DNA of 7,201 bases from JBELMB01 sp042088665 (GCA_042088665.1 JBELMB010000250.1:1-7201), one strand, 5' to 3'. Positions 1 to 5,808 are shown, numbered from the stretch's first letter. Made by a program: numbers and translations. The notes: generated by a model from the letters alone, not told the origin.

Positions 1-563
1 TGGGCCTCGAGGATCTTGGTGTAACTGTCGTTCGTGGCCATGTGGAGACTGATGACATGGGGCGCACAGGGGTGCCCGGGGTCTTTGCGATCGGGGATCT
101 GACCGGCCCGCCGTGGTTGGCCCACAAGGCTAGCCATGAGGGCGTCATGGTGGCGGAGCTGATCGCCGGTCTGTCGCCGCATCCTGTCCGGGCAGAACAG
201 ATCGCGGGGTGCACCTATTGCCAGCCCCAGATTGCTTCTGTCGGGTTGACGGAGGCGCGGGCCAGGGAGCTTGGGCACGAGGTGAAGATCGGGCGCTTTC
301 CCTTTGTCGGCAATGGAAAAGCCATCGCCTTGGGGGAGGTGGAAGGCATGGTCAAGACCGTCTTTGACGCGCAAAGCGGGGCGCTGCTGGGGGCCCATAT
401 GGTGGGGGCGGATGTGACCGAGTTGATCCAGGGCTTCGTCGTTGGACAACAGTTGGAGACCACAGAGGCGGATCTCATGGCGACGGTCTTTCCGCATCCG
501 ACGCTCAGCGAGATGATGCATGAAAGCGTGCTGGATGCCTGGGACCGGGCGATCCACTTTTGA
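1..563 (+). CDS. lpdA: Dihydrolipoyl dehydrogenase (E3), C-terminal part, 5' end outside window
   Basis: This flavoprotein reoxidises the dihydrolipoyl groups of 2-oxoacid dehydrogenase complexes (pyruvate or 2-oxoglutarate dehydrogenase) with NAD+, in the cytoplasm. The reading frame is open from base 3, giving 186 visible residues. The first part carries the second FAD-binding stretch, GVFAIGDLTGPPWLAHKA, followed by the C-terminal dimerisation domain beginning near CTYCQPQIASVG. The active-site base motif is FPHPTLSE, with the catalytic His codon at 495-497 and its partner Glu five residues later. These features fit the family well; the active-site disulfide and the NAD domain lie upstream of the window. 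The CTYC variant before QPQIASVG recalls the Lpd encoded next to pyruvate dehydrogenase genes in Rhodobacteraceae, but that neighbourhood is not visible. A thioredoxin-reductase-like relative is less likely because of the HPT-E motif. Confidence 0.93.
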   Translation, partial: GLEDLGVTVVRGHVETDDMGRTGVPGVFAIGDLTGPPWLAHKASHEGVMVAELIAGLSPHPVRAEQIAGCTYCQPQIASVGLTEARARELGHEVKIGRFPFVGNGKAIALGEVEGMVKTVFDAQSGALLGAHMVGADVTELIQGFVVGQQLETTEADLMATVFPHPTLSEMMHESVLDAWDRAIHF

Positions 564-653
564 CGAGAACCGAAGCCGCGTGAAGATCCGTGATCTGGCG
601 GGGTCTTTGGTGTAGCCTGTCCTGGACGACGACCAGACCGGAAGGCGGACATC

Positions 654-1082
654 ATGGTGGACCGGATGACAGTGCCGTCAAAGCAATCCGTTGCAGCCTT
701 TCTTGACGGCGTGGAGCCTGCGCGGCGGCGTGAGGACGGGCGGGCGCTGGACCGGCTCTTTCGTGACGTGACGGGCTGGGCGCCGATGATCTGGGGCAGT
801 TCCATCCTTGGCTACGGGCGCTACGCCTACCGCTACGAGAGTGGGCATTCGGGGCAGACGCTGGCGACGGGCTTTGCGCCGCGCAAGGCGAAAATGGTGG
901 TCTACATCATGCCCGGTTATAGCGATTTCGCAGAGATCTTGTCCCGGTTGGGGCCGCATAAACTTGGCAAGTCCTGCCTTTATCTCGGGGCGCTGAGCAA
1001 GGTCGATCTGGATGTGCTGGCGGAATTGATCCGGGCGGGGCTGGAGGATCTGGGTCAACGCTACCCGATCGCGCCGACCTAG
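654..1082 (+). CDS. DUF1801 domain protein
   Basis: A 142-residue protein matching the DUF1801 family (YdhG-like fold, biochemical role not established). The visible signature is MIWGSSILGYGRYAYRY at about residues 45-61, GFAPRK at 73-78, the strand MVVYIMPGY at 81-89, and KLGKSCLY at 103-110 followed by a helix rich in Leu and Asp. The length is that of a complete single-domain member. The ATG at 654 is chosen because GGAAGG at 640-645 lies 8 bases upstream; an in-frame ATG at 666 is possible but has a poorer site. The gene sits 90 bp after lpdA on the same strand, so it may be read from that operon or from its own promoter, which I could not identify. It converges on the minus-strand gene at 1145. 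Family membership is recognised from memory of the motifs; no enzymatic role is claimed. Confidence 0.85.
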   Translation: MVDRMTVPSKQSVAAFLDGVEPARRREDGRALDRLFRDVTGWAPMIWGSSILGYGRYAYRYESGHSGQTLATGFAPRKAKMVVYIMPGYSDFAEILSRLGPHKLGKSCLYLGALSKVDLDVLAELIRAGLEDLGQRYPIAPT

Positions 1083-1091
1083 GCCGCCGCT

Positions 1092-1113
1092 GGGCCGCTA
1101 GGCCGTTTGGCCC
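1092..1113. terminator. Possible hairpin between convergent genes (weak terminator candidate)
   Basis: GGGCC at 1092-1096 can pair with GGCCC at 1109-1113, or the inner GGCC copies at 1101-1104 and 1109-1112 can pair around GTTT. It lies in the 62-bp gap between convergent genes, where a bidirectional terminator would be expected. There is no T-run on either side, so factor-independent termination is not supported by sequence alone. Confidence 0.25.
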
Positions 1114-1144
1114 CCGACGCGCCGGAAGGGTGCGGGCGCGCGGC

Positions 1145-1426
1145 TCAGAGATCCTTGTTGTCGGTTCCCGGAGCAAGGGCGGTGGGCACGTCTTCGCCGG
1201 ACTTCTTTGCCTCGAGGGCGCGCTGAACGTGGTCGGTCAGGAATTGACGCGCGCGGCGCTCGGCGAGGCGAATGCGCACCGCGGCGCGGAAAATCTCTTC
1301 CGAGGACGGCGAGGAGGCGCCCAGCACATTGGCAACCTGTTCGGCGAGGTTTTCGTCGTCGAGCGCGTCCATCGCCTTGATGGTGTCTCGGGCCAAGGCG
1401 TCTGCAAGTTCGTCAACCACTGACAT
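1145..1426 (-). CDS. Small hypothetical helical protein (93 aa)
   Basis: I do not recognise a named family. The 93-residue product is soluble, with no signal peptide or membrane segment. It looks almost entirely helical: an acidic first part (residues 1-35, MSVVDELADALARD then DALDDENLAEQVANVLG), an SSPSSEE turn or helix cap near residue 40, a basic amphipathic second helix (FRAAVRIRLAERRARQFLTDHV), and a charged disordered tail ending in KDL. The start is supported by GGAGGA (plus positions 1437-1442) upstream, although the spacing to the ATG is somewhat long at about 10 bases. Amino-acid composition and codon use are like the neighbours, unlike the overlapping plus-strand frames. It is on the same strand as the upstream hydrolase but 241 bp from it, so independent transcription is likely. 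It could be a protein-binding adaptor; that is a guess from shape only. Confidence 0.75.
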   Translation of the reverse strand: MSVVDELADALARDTIKAMDALDDENLAEQVANVLGASSPSSEEIFRAAVRIRLAERRARQFLTDHVQRALEAKKSGEDVPTALAPGTDNKDL

Positions 1427-1480
1427 CGGATCGTGTTCCTCCGGAATGGTGCCCAGACAAGGGGCTGCGAGCTGTGACCA

Positions 1481-1512
1481 GCAGCGCGCGAAGTGTGATC
1501 GTCGCGCGCTGC
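1481..1512. repeat. Perfect 11-bp inverted repeat with 10-nt spacer
   Basis: GCAGCGCGCGA at 1481-1491 is the exact reverse complement of TCGCGCGCTGC at 1502-1512, around a 10-base spacer. It lies about 55 bp upstream of the start of the minus-strand hypothetical gene. On the plus strand it is followed within a few bases by TTTT, but no plus-strand gene precedes it. On the minus strand no T-run follows, so a terminator for the hydrolase is not indicated. It could be a dyad operator or a leader hairpin of the small gene. Confidence 0.6.
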
Positions 1513-1524
1513 CATGTTTTCCGG

Positions 1525-1543
1525 GCGCCGTGTTCTTCGGCGC
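1525..1543. repeat. Second hairpin, 6-bp stem
   Basis: GCGCCG at 1525-1530 pairs with CGGCGC at 1538-1543 around a 7-base loop (TGTTCTT). It is only 12 bp from the longer inverted repeat at 1481-1512, in the same gap between the minus-strand genes. No T-tract follows on the minus strand. By itself a stem this short is common in GC-rich DNA; it is listed because of its neighbour. Confidence 0.4.
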
Positions 1544-1563
1544 GATGGGGGCGCTGTGCCCTC

Positions 1564-1605
1564 CGGCCTTGGTGGGCTGACCTTCGGCCTTGGTGGGCTG
1601 ACCTT
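1564..1605. repeat. Perfect 21-bp tandem duplication
   Basis: Bases 1564-1584 and 1585-1605 are identical 21-mers, each beginning CGGCCTTGG and ending TGACCTT, directly adjacent. The copies lie between the stop of the hydrolase gene and the start of the small hypothetical gene, both minus strand. I see no coding role on either strand. Two exact copies suggest a recent slippage or duplication event. Confidence 0.85.
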
Positions 1606-1667
1606 TCGTCAGGTTGGCGCCTTGATGTGCAACCCGCCCTGACCGCTGTCCTGGCCTGCGCCCCGCT

Positions 1668-2321
1668 TTAGCGGGTGTTCTCGGTCAGGCGGCGTTTGAC
1701 GTAGCCGGTGACGTTGTCGATCATCGTGCCCATATGCGGTTCCTCGAAGAAATGGCCGGAGCCTTCGATTTCCTCATGCGTGATGGTGATCCCGCGCTGT
1801 TCGTGCAGCTTGTTGACCAAGGAGCGCGTGTCCGCGGGCGGAGCCACGCGGTCGGCGGTGCCGTTGATGATCAATCCCGATGAGGGGCAGGGTGCCAGAA
1901 ACGAGAAATCATACATGTTTGCCGGCGGCGAGGCCGAGACAAAGCCGGTGATTTCCGGGCGGCGCATCAAAAGCTGCATGCCGATCCAGGCCCCAAAGGA
2001 GAAACCGGCGACCCAGCAGTGCTTTGAGTTCTGGTTCATCGATTGCAGGTAATCGAGGGCGGAGGCGGCGTCCGACAGCTCCCCCACGCCCTGGTCGTAT
2101 TCACCCTGACTGCGACCGACGCCGCGAAAGTTGAAGCGCAACACGGTAAAACCCATGTTATAAAACGCGTAATGAAGGTTGTAGACGACCTTGTTGTTCA
2201 TCGTGCCCCCGAACTGCGGGTGCGGGTGCAGGATGATCGCGATTGGTGCGTCGTTTTCCTTTTGCGGATGGTAGCGGCCTTCAAGGCGGCCTTCGGGTCC
2301 GGGAAAGATGACCTCGGGCAT
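1668..2321 (-). CDS. Alpha/beta hydrolase, COG2945-like
   Basis: A 217-residue cytoplasmic alpha/beta-fold hydrolase. The oxyanion region LHPHPQFGGTM is at residues 31-41, the strand-turn LRFNFRGVGRSQG at 61-73, the nucleophile elbow GFSFG at 106-110 (Ser108), the likely acid in NGTADRVAPP (Asp157), and the catalytic His in EGSGHFF (His190). The complete triad and normal length suggest an active enzyme. The HPHPQFGG pattern is typical of the COG2945 group, whose natural substrates are not known to me; esterase or thioesterase activity is the usual guess. The start is the ATG at plus position 2321, with an AAGGAG element at 2335-2340 whose spacing of 13 bases is long. The stop codon lies in the loop of a short hairpin (CCCGC at 1662-1666, GCGGG at 1671-1675) without a T-run. 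It is transcribed divergently from iscR, so it may share the control region 2322-2514. Confidence 0.88.
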   Translation of the reverse strand: MPEVIFPGPEGRLEGRYHPQKENDAPIAIILHPHPQFGGTMNNKVVYNLHYAFYNMGFTVLRFNFRGVGRSQGEYDQGVGELSDAASALDYLQSMNQNSKHCWVAGFSFGAWIGMQLLMRRPEITGFVSASPPANMYDFSFLAPCPSSGLIINGTADRVAPPADTRSLVNKLHEQRGITITHEEIEGSGHFFEEPHMGTMIDNVTGYVKRRLTENTR

Positions 2322-2367
2322 GGGGCGGGTAGGGCTCCTTGTTGCGGTCTCCGGTCTCCGCGAATTC

Positions 2368-2396
2368 TTGACGACTTCTCTCGGCTACCTTAGAAA
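2368..2396 (+). promoter_or_regulatory. Candidate sigma-70 promoter of the iscR-suf operon
   Basis: TTGACG at 2368-2373 matches five of six bases of the -35 consensus. It is 17 bp from TAGAAA at 2391-2396, which matches four of six bases of the -10 consensus. Transcription would begin near 2403, giving a leader of about 110 bases before iscR. It is the best-spaced pair I found in the divergent gap. It is not experimentally supported. Confidence 0.5.
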
Positions 2397-2405
2397 GATT
2401 CCAGA
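2389..2405. promoter_or_regulatory. Candidate Irr-type (ICE-like) iron-responsive box over the -10
   Basis: The 17-mer CTTAGAAAGATTCCAGA resembles the Irr/ICE box as I remember it (TTTAGAA-N3-TTCTAAA): eleven of the fourteen fixed positions match and the 3-base spacer is kept. The right half is the weaker one. It covers the proposed -10 and the probable start site, so a bound protein would block the promoter. Irr is a Fur-family iron/haem regulator in alphaproteobacteria; assigning this site to it is inference, and IscR or another regulator is equally possible. Confidence 0.4.
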
Positions 2406-2446
2406 TTGGCCCGGGCATGTTGGCCGGGTCAGACTGGCAAGCAGAT

Positions 2447-2476
2447 AGGCAATTGGGCGGGCAAGGTCAATTGCCT
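2447..2476. promoter_or_regulatory. 9-bp inverted repeat in the iscR leader
   Basis: AGGCAATTG at 2447-2455 is the exact reverse complement of CAATTGCCT at 2468-2476, with a 12-base spacer. It ends 38 bp before the iscR start and lies downstream of the proposed promoter. In DNA it could be a dyad operator, for instance for IscR autoregulation; in RNA it would form a stem of nine pairs ahead of the ribosome-binding site. There is no T-run, so attenuation by a simple terminator is not supported. Confidence 0.45.
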
Positions 2477-2514
2477 CGCTCGGAAGCGCGTTTTGATCTG
2501 CAGGAGGGGACGCC

Positions 2515-2979
2515 ATGAAGCTGAGCACGAAGGGCCGCTATGCCATGGTTGCGCTGGTCGATATTGCGCTGCAGCCGGACGGGACGCTGGTCACGCTTGG
2601 GGATATCTCGAAGCGGCAGGACGTGTCCTTGCCCTACCTTGAACAGTTGTTCGTGAAACTGCGGCGGGCCGGGCTGGTGACTTCTGTGCGCGGCCCCGGA
2701 GGCGGCTACCGGTTGGCGCAACCCGCCAGTGAGATCCGGGTGGTCGATATCCTTGCGGCGGTCGATGAGACGGTGGATGCCATGCACACAGGTGCAGGGG
2801 CGAGCGGAGGGCTGTCAGGGTCCAAGGCGCAGTCGCTGTCGAACCGGCTGTGGCAGAGCCTTTCGGCGCATGTCTATGTCTTTCTGCATCAGGCGCGCTT
2901 GTCGGATGTGGTGGGCCGGTCGCTGGCGCCCTGTCCGGCGGTGCCGGAGCTTTTCGCGGTGGTCGATGATGACCGGTGA
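2515..2979 (+). CDS. iscR: IscR, Rrf2-family regulator of Fe-S assembly
   Basis: A 154-residue Rrf2-family regulator heading the suf genes; it senses cellular Fe-S status and controls this operon. The N-terminal winged helix is near canonical for IscR: MKLSTKGRYAMVALVDIAL (1-19), the recognition region ISKRQDVSLPYLEQLFVKLR (31-50) and the wing SVRGPGGGYRLAQP (57-70), then the VDILAAVDETVDAM dimerisation helix. The loop that holds three Cys and one His cluster ligands in E. coli IscR (C92, C98, C104, H107) contains no Cys here (HTGAGASGGLSGSKAQSLSN). The only Cys is C140, near the C-terminus. Published work on Rhodobacter sphaeroides describes such single-Cys IscR proteins as still binding a cluster with unusual ligation. 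The start is secure: AGGAGG at 2502-2507 is 7 bases upstream of the ATG. The gene is followed by a 135-bp gap, then the cysteine desulfurase. Confidence 0.93.
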   Translation: MKLSTKGRYAMVALVDIALQPDGTLVTLGDISKRQDVSLPYLEQLFVKLRRAGLVTSVRGPGGGYRLAQPASEIRVVDILAAVDETVDAMHTGAGASGGLSGSKAQSLSNRLWQSLSAHVYVFLHQARLSDVVGRSLAPCPAVPELFAVVDDDR

Positions 2980-2996
2980 ATGTGGGCGCGCTTGTC

Positions 2997-3051
2997 CCGC
3001 CGTGCGCTGGCGGTCAGGGGCGTTCGTTTTGAGTATTTTTGAAACAGAGAA
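2997..3051 (+). promoter_or_regulatory. Hairpin plus AT-rich element between iscR and the desulfurase gene
   Basis: CCGCC at 2997-3001 can pair with GGCGG at 3009-3013, and an AT-rich stretch with TTTT (3027-3030) and TTTTT (3036-3040) follows, then GAAACAGAGAAA. The distance from the stem to the first T-run is 13 bases, too long for a classic terminator. It may be a partial attenuator, an RNA-processing site that lowers downstream expression relative to iscR, or a secondary promoter. Similar GAGTATTTTT-GAAA stretches recur between genes in Rhodobacteraceae as I remember them, with no role known to me. Confidence 0.3.
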
Positions 3052-3114
3052 ACCCGGGTGTATCTGTGCGCCGGACCGGGTGTCTGGCGTGGCCTGTCAG
3101 GGCGAGGGGCGGTG

Positions 3115-4212
3115 GTGAGCCGCGTTTACCTCGACTGGAACGCCACGGCCCCTTTGCGGCCGGAGGCGCGGGCGGCGATGATTGCGGCCATGGAGGCCGT
3201 TGGCAATCCGTCCTCCGTGCACAGTGAGGGTCGCGCGGCGAAGGCCTTGATCGAGCGCGCGCGCGCGCAAGTGGCGGACCTTGTCGGAGCGGAGCCAGCG
3301 GAAGTTGTCTTTACCAGCGGGGCGACGGAAGCAATCGGGCTGGCCTGCGATGGCGCGACGGCGGTGCATTGCGGAGACTGGGAGCATGATGCGGTGCTGG
3401 CTTGGCGTGACCGGCTTGGCGGCGCCTTGAGCCCTGTGTGCGCGTTGGACGCGCCTTTTGCAGCAGGAAGCGTCGTGGCGGTCCAGGCGGCCAATTCCGA
3501 AGTGGGCTTTGTCGGCGTGCCAGCAGTGGTGGGCGCCAGTGCTGGCGAGGACGGGGCTGTTGCTGTGGGCGGCGCGCGCCTCCTGGAGGATGTAACGCAG
3601 GTCGTGGGCAAGATGCCCTATGCCTTCTCGGCTGGCCGCAGGGCCGATTACGCGGCCATGAGCGCGCATAAGATCGGCGGGCCCAAAGGGGTCGGTGCCT
3701 TGCTGGTGCGGCGCGGTGTCGACCTTGGGCACAATCCCGGTGGGCAGGAGATTGGCCGCAGGCGTGGCACGGAAAACACCATCGGCATTGCCGGATTCGG
3801 GGCGGCCGCGGCCGCGGCGCAGCGGGACCTTGCCGAGGGGATCTGGGCGCGGGTCGAAAAACTTAGAAGCGTTCTAGAAAATACCATTGCAGCCAGCGCG
3901 AATAAGACTATTTTTGTCGGGAAAGATAGACCGCGTCTGCCGAACACCTCCTGTTTCGTGACGCCCGGATGGAAGGGCGAGACGCAGGTGATGCAGATGG
4001 ACCTCGCGGGCTACGCCATTTCGGCGGGGTCAGCCTGTTCCAGCGGCAAGGTGCGCGAAAGCCGGGTCTTGCGCGCACTGGGATATGACGAAGTGGCTGC
4101 GGGCTCTGCCGTTCGGGTGAGCCTGGGGCCTGAGACAACAGACGACGAGGTGGCCGGCTTTTGCGAGGCATGGCTGGCCAAACATCGGCGGTTCCGCGAC
4201 CGCGCAGCATAA
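3115..4212 (+). CDS. Cysteine desulfurase, NifS/IscS class
   Basis: A pyridoxal-phosphate enzyme that removes sulfur from cysteine as a persulfide for Fe-S assembly. Numbered from the GTG at 3115 it has 365 residues, somewhat short for IscS (about 400). Visible motifs: N-terminal VYLDWNATAPLRPEA, the cofactor-stacking His in DWEHDAVL (H91), the AANSEVG strand (N127), the LLEDVTQ aspartate (D159), the Schiff-base lysine in SAHKIGGPKG (K186), RRRGTEN (residues 215-221) and the persulfide-bearing Cys in ISAGSACSSGK (C308). All key residues are present. GTG 3115 is preferred because GAGGGG at 3104-3109 lies 5 bases upstream and the product then begins at the usual MSRVYLDWNATAP; an in-frame GTG at 3058 would add 19 residues unlike the family. 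A patch at about 3857-3931 is AT-rich with rare codons (AGA twice, CTA) and holds an iron-box-like sequence. It lies between iscR and sufB, so it probably supplies sulfur to the SUF scaffold. Confidence 0.92.
   Translation: MSRVYLDWNATAPLRPEARAAMIAAMEAVGNPSSVHSEGRAAKALIERARAQVADLVGAEPAEVVFTSGATEAIGLACDGATAVHCGDWEHDAVLAWRDRLGGALSPVCALDAPFAAGSVVAVQAANSEVGFVGVPAVVGASAGEDGAVAVGGARLLEDVTQVVGKMPYAFSAGRRADYAAMSAHKIGGPKGVGALLVRRGVDLGHNPGGQEIGRRRGTENTIGIAGFGAAAAAAQRDLAEGIWARVEKLRSVLENTIAASANKTIFVGKDRPRLPNTSCFVTPGWKGETQVMQMDLAGYAISAGSACSSGKVRESRVLRALGYDEVAAGSAVRVSLGPETTDDEVAGFCEAWLAKHRRFRDRAA
3862..3878. promoter_or_regulatory. Intragenic near copy of the iron-box-like sequence
   Basis: CTTAGAAGCGTTCTAGA inside the desulfurase gene matches the remembered ICE pattern TTTAGAA-N3-TTCTAAA at twelve of fourteen fixed positions. 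Outside the 3-base spacer it differs from the box at 2389-2405 at only one position. It encodes part of KLRSVLEN using the rare codons AGA and CTA. It may bind the same regulator, or be a coincidence in an AT-rich patch; I favour neither strongly. Confidence 0.3.
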
Positions 4213-4254
4213 ACAGCGCGCCCCTGACCGGGTGGGCACAGGAAAGGGAAAGCC

Positions 4255-5799
4255 ATGGCGGCACTGGACAATGTCACTGTGAAAGAGGGTGTCGATCAGG
4301 AGACGGTGGATGCCGTCAAGTCTGTCAGCACCTACAAGCATGGCTGGGACACCGAGATCGAGATGGAATACGCCCCCAAGGGGCTGACGCCGGACATCGT
4401 GAAACTGATTTCGGAGAAGAACGAAGAGCCGGAATGGATGACCGAATGGCGTCTTGCGGCCTATGCGCGCTGGCTGCAGATGAAAGAACCGACATGGGCG
4501 ATGGTCGACTATCCCGAGATCGACTTTCAGGATCAGTATTACTACGCCCGCCCCAAGAGCATGATGGAAAAGCCCAAGTCGCTGGACGAGGTCGACCCCA
4601 AGCTGTTGGAAACCTATGCCAAGCTGGGCATCCCGCTGAAGGAGCAGATGATCCTTGCGGGTGTCGAGGGCGCAGTGGCCGCGCCAGTCGAGGCCCGCGT
4701 TGGCGGCGGGTCAGAGACGCGCAAGGTGGCCGTGGACGCGGTGTTCGATTCGGTCTCCGTCGGCACGACGTTCAAGGATGAACTGGCCCGGCACGGCGTG
4801 ATCTTCTGTTCGATCTCCGAAGCGGTTCGGGAGCATCCGGAACTGGTGAAGAAATACCTCGGCTCCGTGGTTCCTGTCTCTGACAACTTCTATGCGACGC
4901 TGAACTCGGCGGTCTTTTCGGACGGCTCTTTTGTTTATGTGCCGCCCGGGGTGCGTTGCCCGATGGAGCTGTCGACGTATTTCCGCATCAATGCAGAGAA
5001 CACCGGCCAATTCGAACGCACTTTGATCATTGCCGACAAAGGATCTTATGTCTCGTACCTGGAGGGTTGCACGGCGCCGCAGCGCGACACGACACAGCTG
5101 CACGCAGCGGTCGTCGAGATCATCATCGAAGAAGACGCCGAAGTGAAATACTCCACCGTTCAGAACTGGTTCCCCGGTGACGAGAACGGCAAGGGCGGCA
5201 TCTACAATTTTGTCACCAAGCGCGCCGATTGTCGGGGCGATCGGTCCAAGGTGATGTGGACGCAGGTCGAGACGGGCTCTGCCGTGACGTGGAAATACCC
5301 CTCGTGCATCCTGCGTGGCAACGAAAGCCAGGGCGAATTCTACTCGATCGCCATTACCAATGGCCACCAGCAGGCGGACACGGGCACCAAGATGGTGCAT
5401 CTGGGCAAGAACACCAAGAGCCGGATCGTCTCCAAGGGGATTTCGGCCGGTGTGGCGCAGAACACCTATCGCGGTCTGGTGTCGATGCACCCCAAGGCCA
5501 AGAACGGGCGCAATTACACCCAGTGCGACAGCTTGTTGATCGGTGACAAATGCGGCGCCCACACGGTGCCCTACATCGAGGTCAAGAACAACTCCAGCCG
5601 GGTGGAGCACGAAGCGACGACCTCCAAGGTGGATGACGACCAGCTGTTCTATTGCCGCCAGCGCGGGATGGACGAAGAAGAGGCCGTCGCCCTCGTTGTG
5701 AACGGGTTCTGTCGCGACGTCTTGCAGGCACTGCCGATGGAGTTTGCCATGGAGGCGCAGCAGTTGGTTGCGATCTCGCTGGAAGGCTCGGTGGGCTAA
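4255..5799 (+). CDS. sufB: SufB, Fe-S cluster scaffold subunit
   Basis: A 514-residue SufB, the scaffold subunit of the cytoplasmic SufBCD complex on which Fe-S clusters are built with sulfur from the desulfurase. The N-terminal helical region holds YKHGWDTEIEMEYAPKGL (27-44) and the ARWLQMKEPTWA segment. The beta-helix core includes YVPPGVRCPMELSTYFRIN, SYVSYLEGCTAP (C272, matching the sulfur-accepting C254 of E. coli) and LIGDKCGAHTVPYIEVKN (C433, matching C405). The C-terminal helices contain VEHEATTSK (H452, E453) and end in LEGSVG, typical of the family. It is full length with no missing key residue. The ATG at 4255 follows a purine-rich AGGAAAGGGAA site at 4240-4250, only 42 bp after the desulfurase stop, which indicates co-transcription. 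SufC and SufD partners are not in view; the next genes are unrelated to the known complex. SufD is excluded by the conserved Cys/Glu pattern and length. Confidence 0.97.
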   Translation: MAALDNVTVKEGVDQETVDAVKSVSTYKHGWDTEIEMEYAPKGLTPDIVKLISEKNEEPEWMTEWRLAAYARWLQMKEPTWAMVDYPEIDFQDQYYYARPKSMMEKPKSLDEVDPKLLETYAKLGIPLKEQMILAGVEGAVAAPVEARVGGGSETRKVAVDAVFDSVSVGTTFKDELARHGVIFCSISEAVREHPELVKKYLGSVVPVSDNFYATLNSAVFSDGSFVYVPPGVRCPMELSTYFRINAENTGQFERTLIIADKGSYVSYLEGCTAPQRDTTQLHAAVVEIIIEEDAEVKYSTVQNWFPGDENGKGGIYNFVTKRADCRGDRSKVMWTQVETGSAVTWKYPSCILRGNESQGEFYSIAITNGHQQADTGTKMVHLGKNTKSRIVSKGISAGVAQNTYRGLVSMHPKAKNGRNYTQCDSLLIGDKCGAHTVPYIEVKNNSSRVEHEATTSKVDDDQLFYCRQRGMDEEEAVALVVNGFCRDVLQALPMEFAMEAQQLVAISLEGSVG

Positions 5800-5808
5800 G
5801 CGCCGGCC

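Noticed and set aside
584..596. AGATC-CGT-GATCT stem after lpdA as a terminator
   Set aside because: The stem is five pairs with a 3-base loop and no adjacent T-run, too weak to call.
215..805. Long minus-strand open frame across lpdA and the DUF1801 start
   Set aside because: It overlaps two well-supported plus-strand genes and its product is rich in Ser, Pro and Arg with no recognisable motif, as expected of an antisense frame in GC-rich DNA.
1272..1580. Plus-strand ORF opposite the small minus-strand gene
   Set aside because: It is rich in Ser and Ala without motifs, while the minus-strand frame has a ribosome-binding site and normal amino-acid balance.
1474..1671. Plus-strand ORF containing a repeated RPWWADL segment
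   Set aside because: The peptide repeat only reflects the 21-bp tandem duplication. The start is a GTG without a clear ribosome-binding site and the composition is unlike neighbouring proteins.
2345..2358. Tandem CGGTCTC repeat in the divergent gap
   Set aside because: Two 7-base copies are within chance expectation and match no operator I know.
3058..3114. Upstream GTG start for the cysteine desulfurase
   Set aside because: The extra 19 residues do not resemble the family N-terminus and have no ribosome-binding site, while GTG 3115 has GAGGGG upstream.
3097..3732. 211-residue minus-strand open frame opposite the desulfurase gene
   Set aside because: All desulfurase active-site motifs are on the plus strand; the antisense frame shows no domain.
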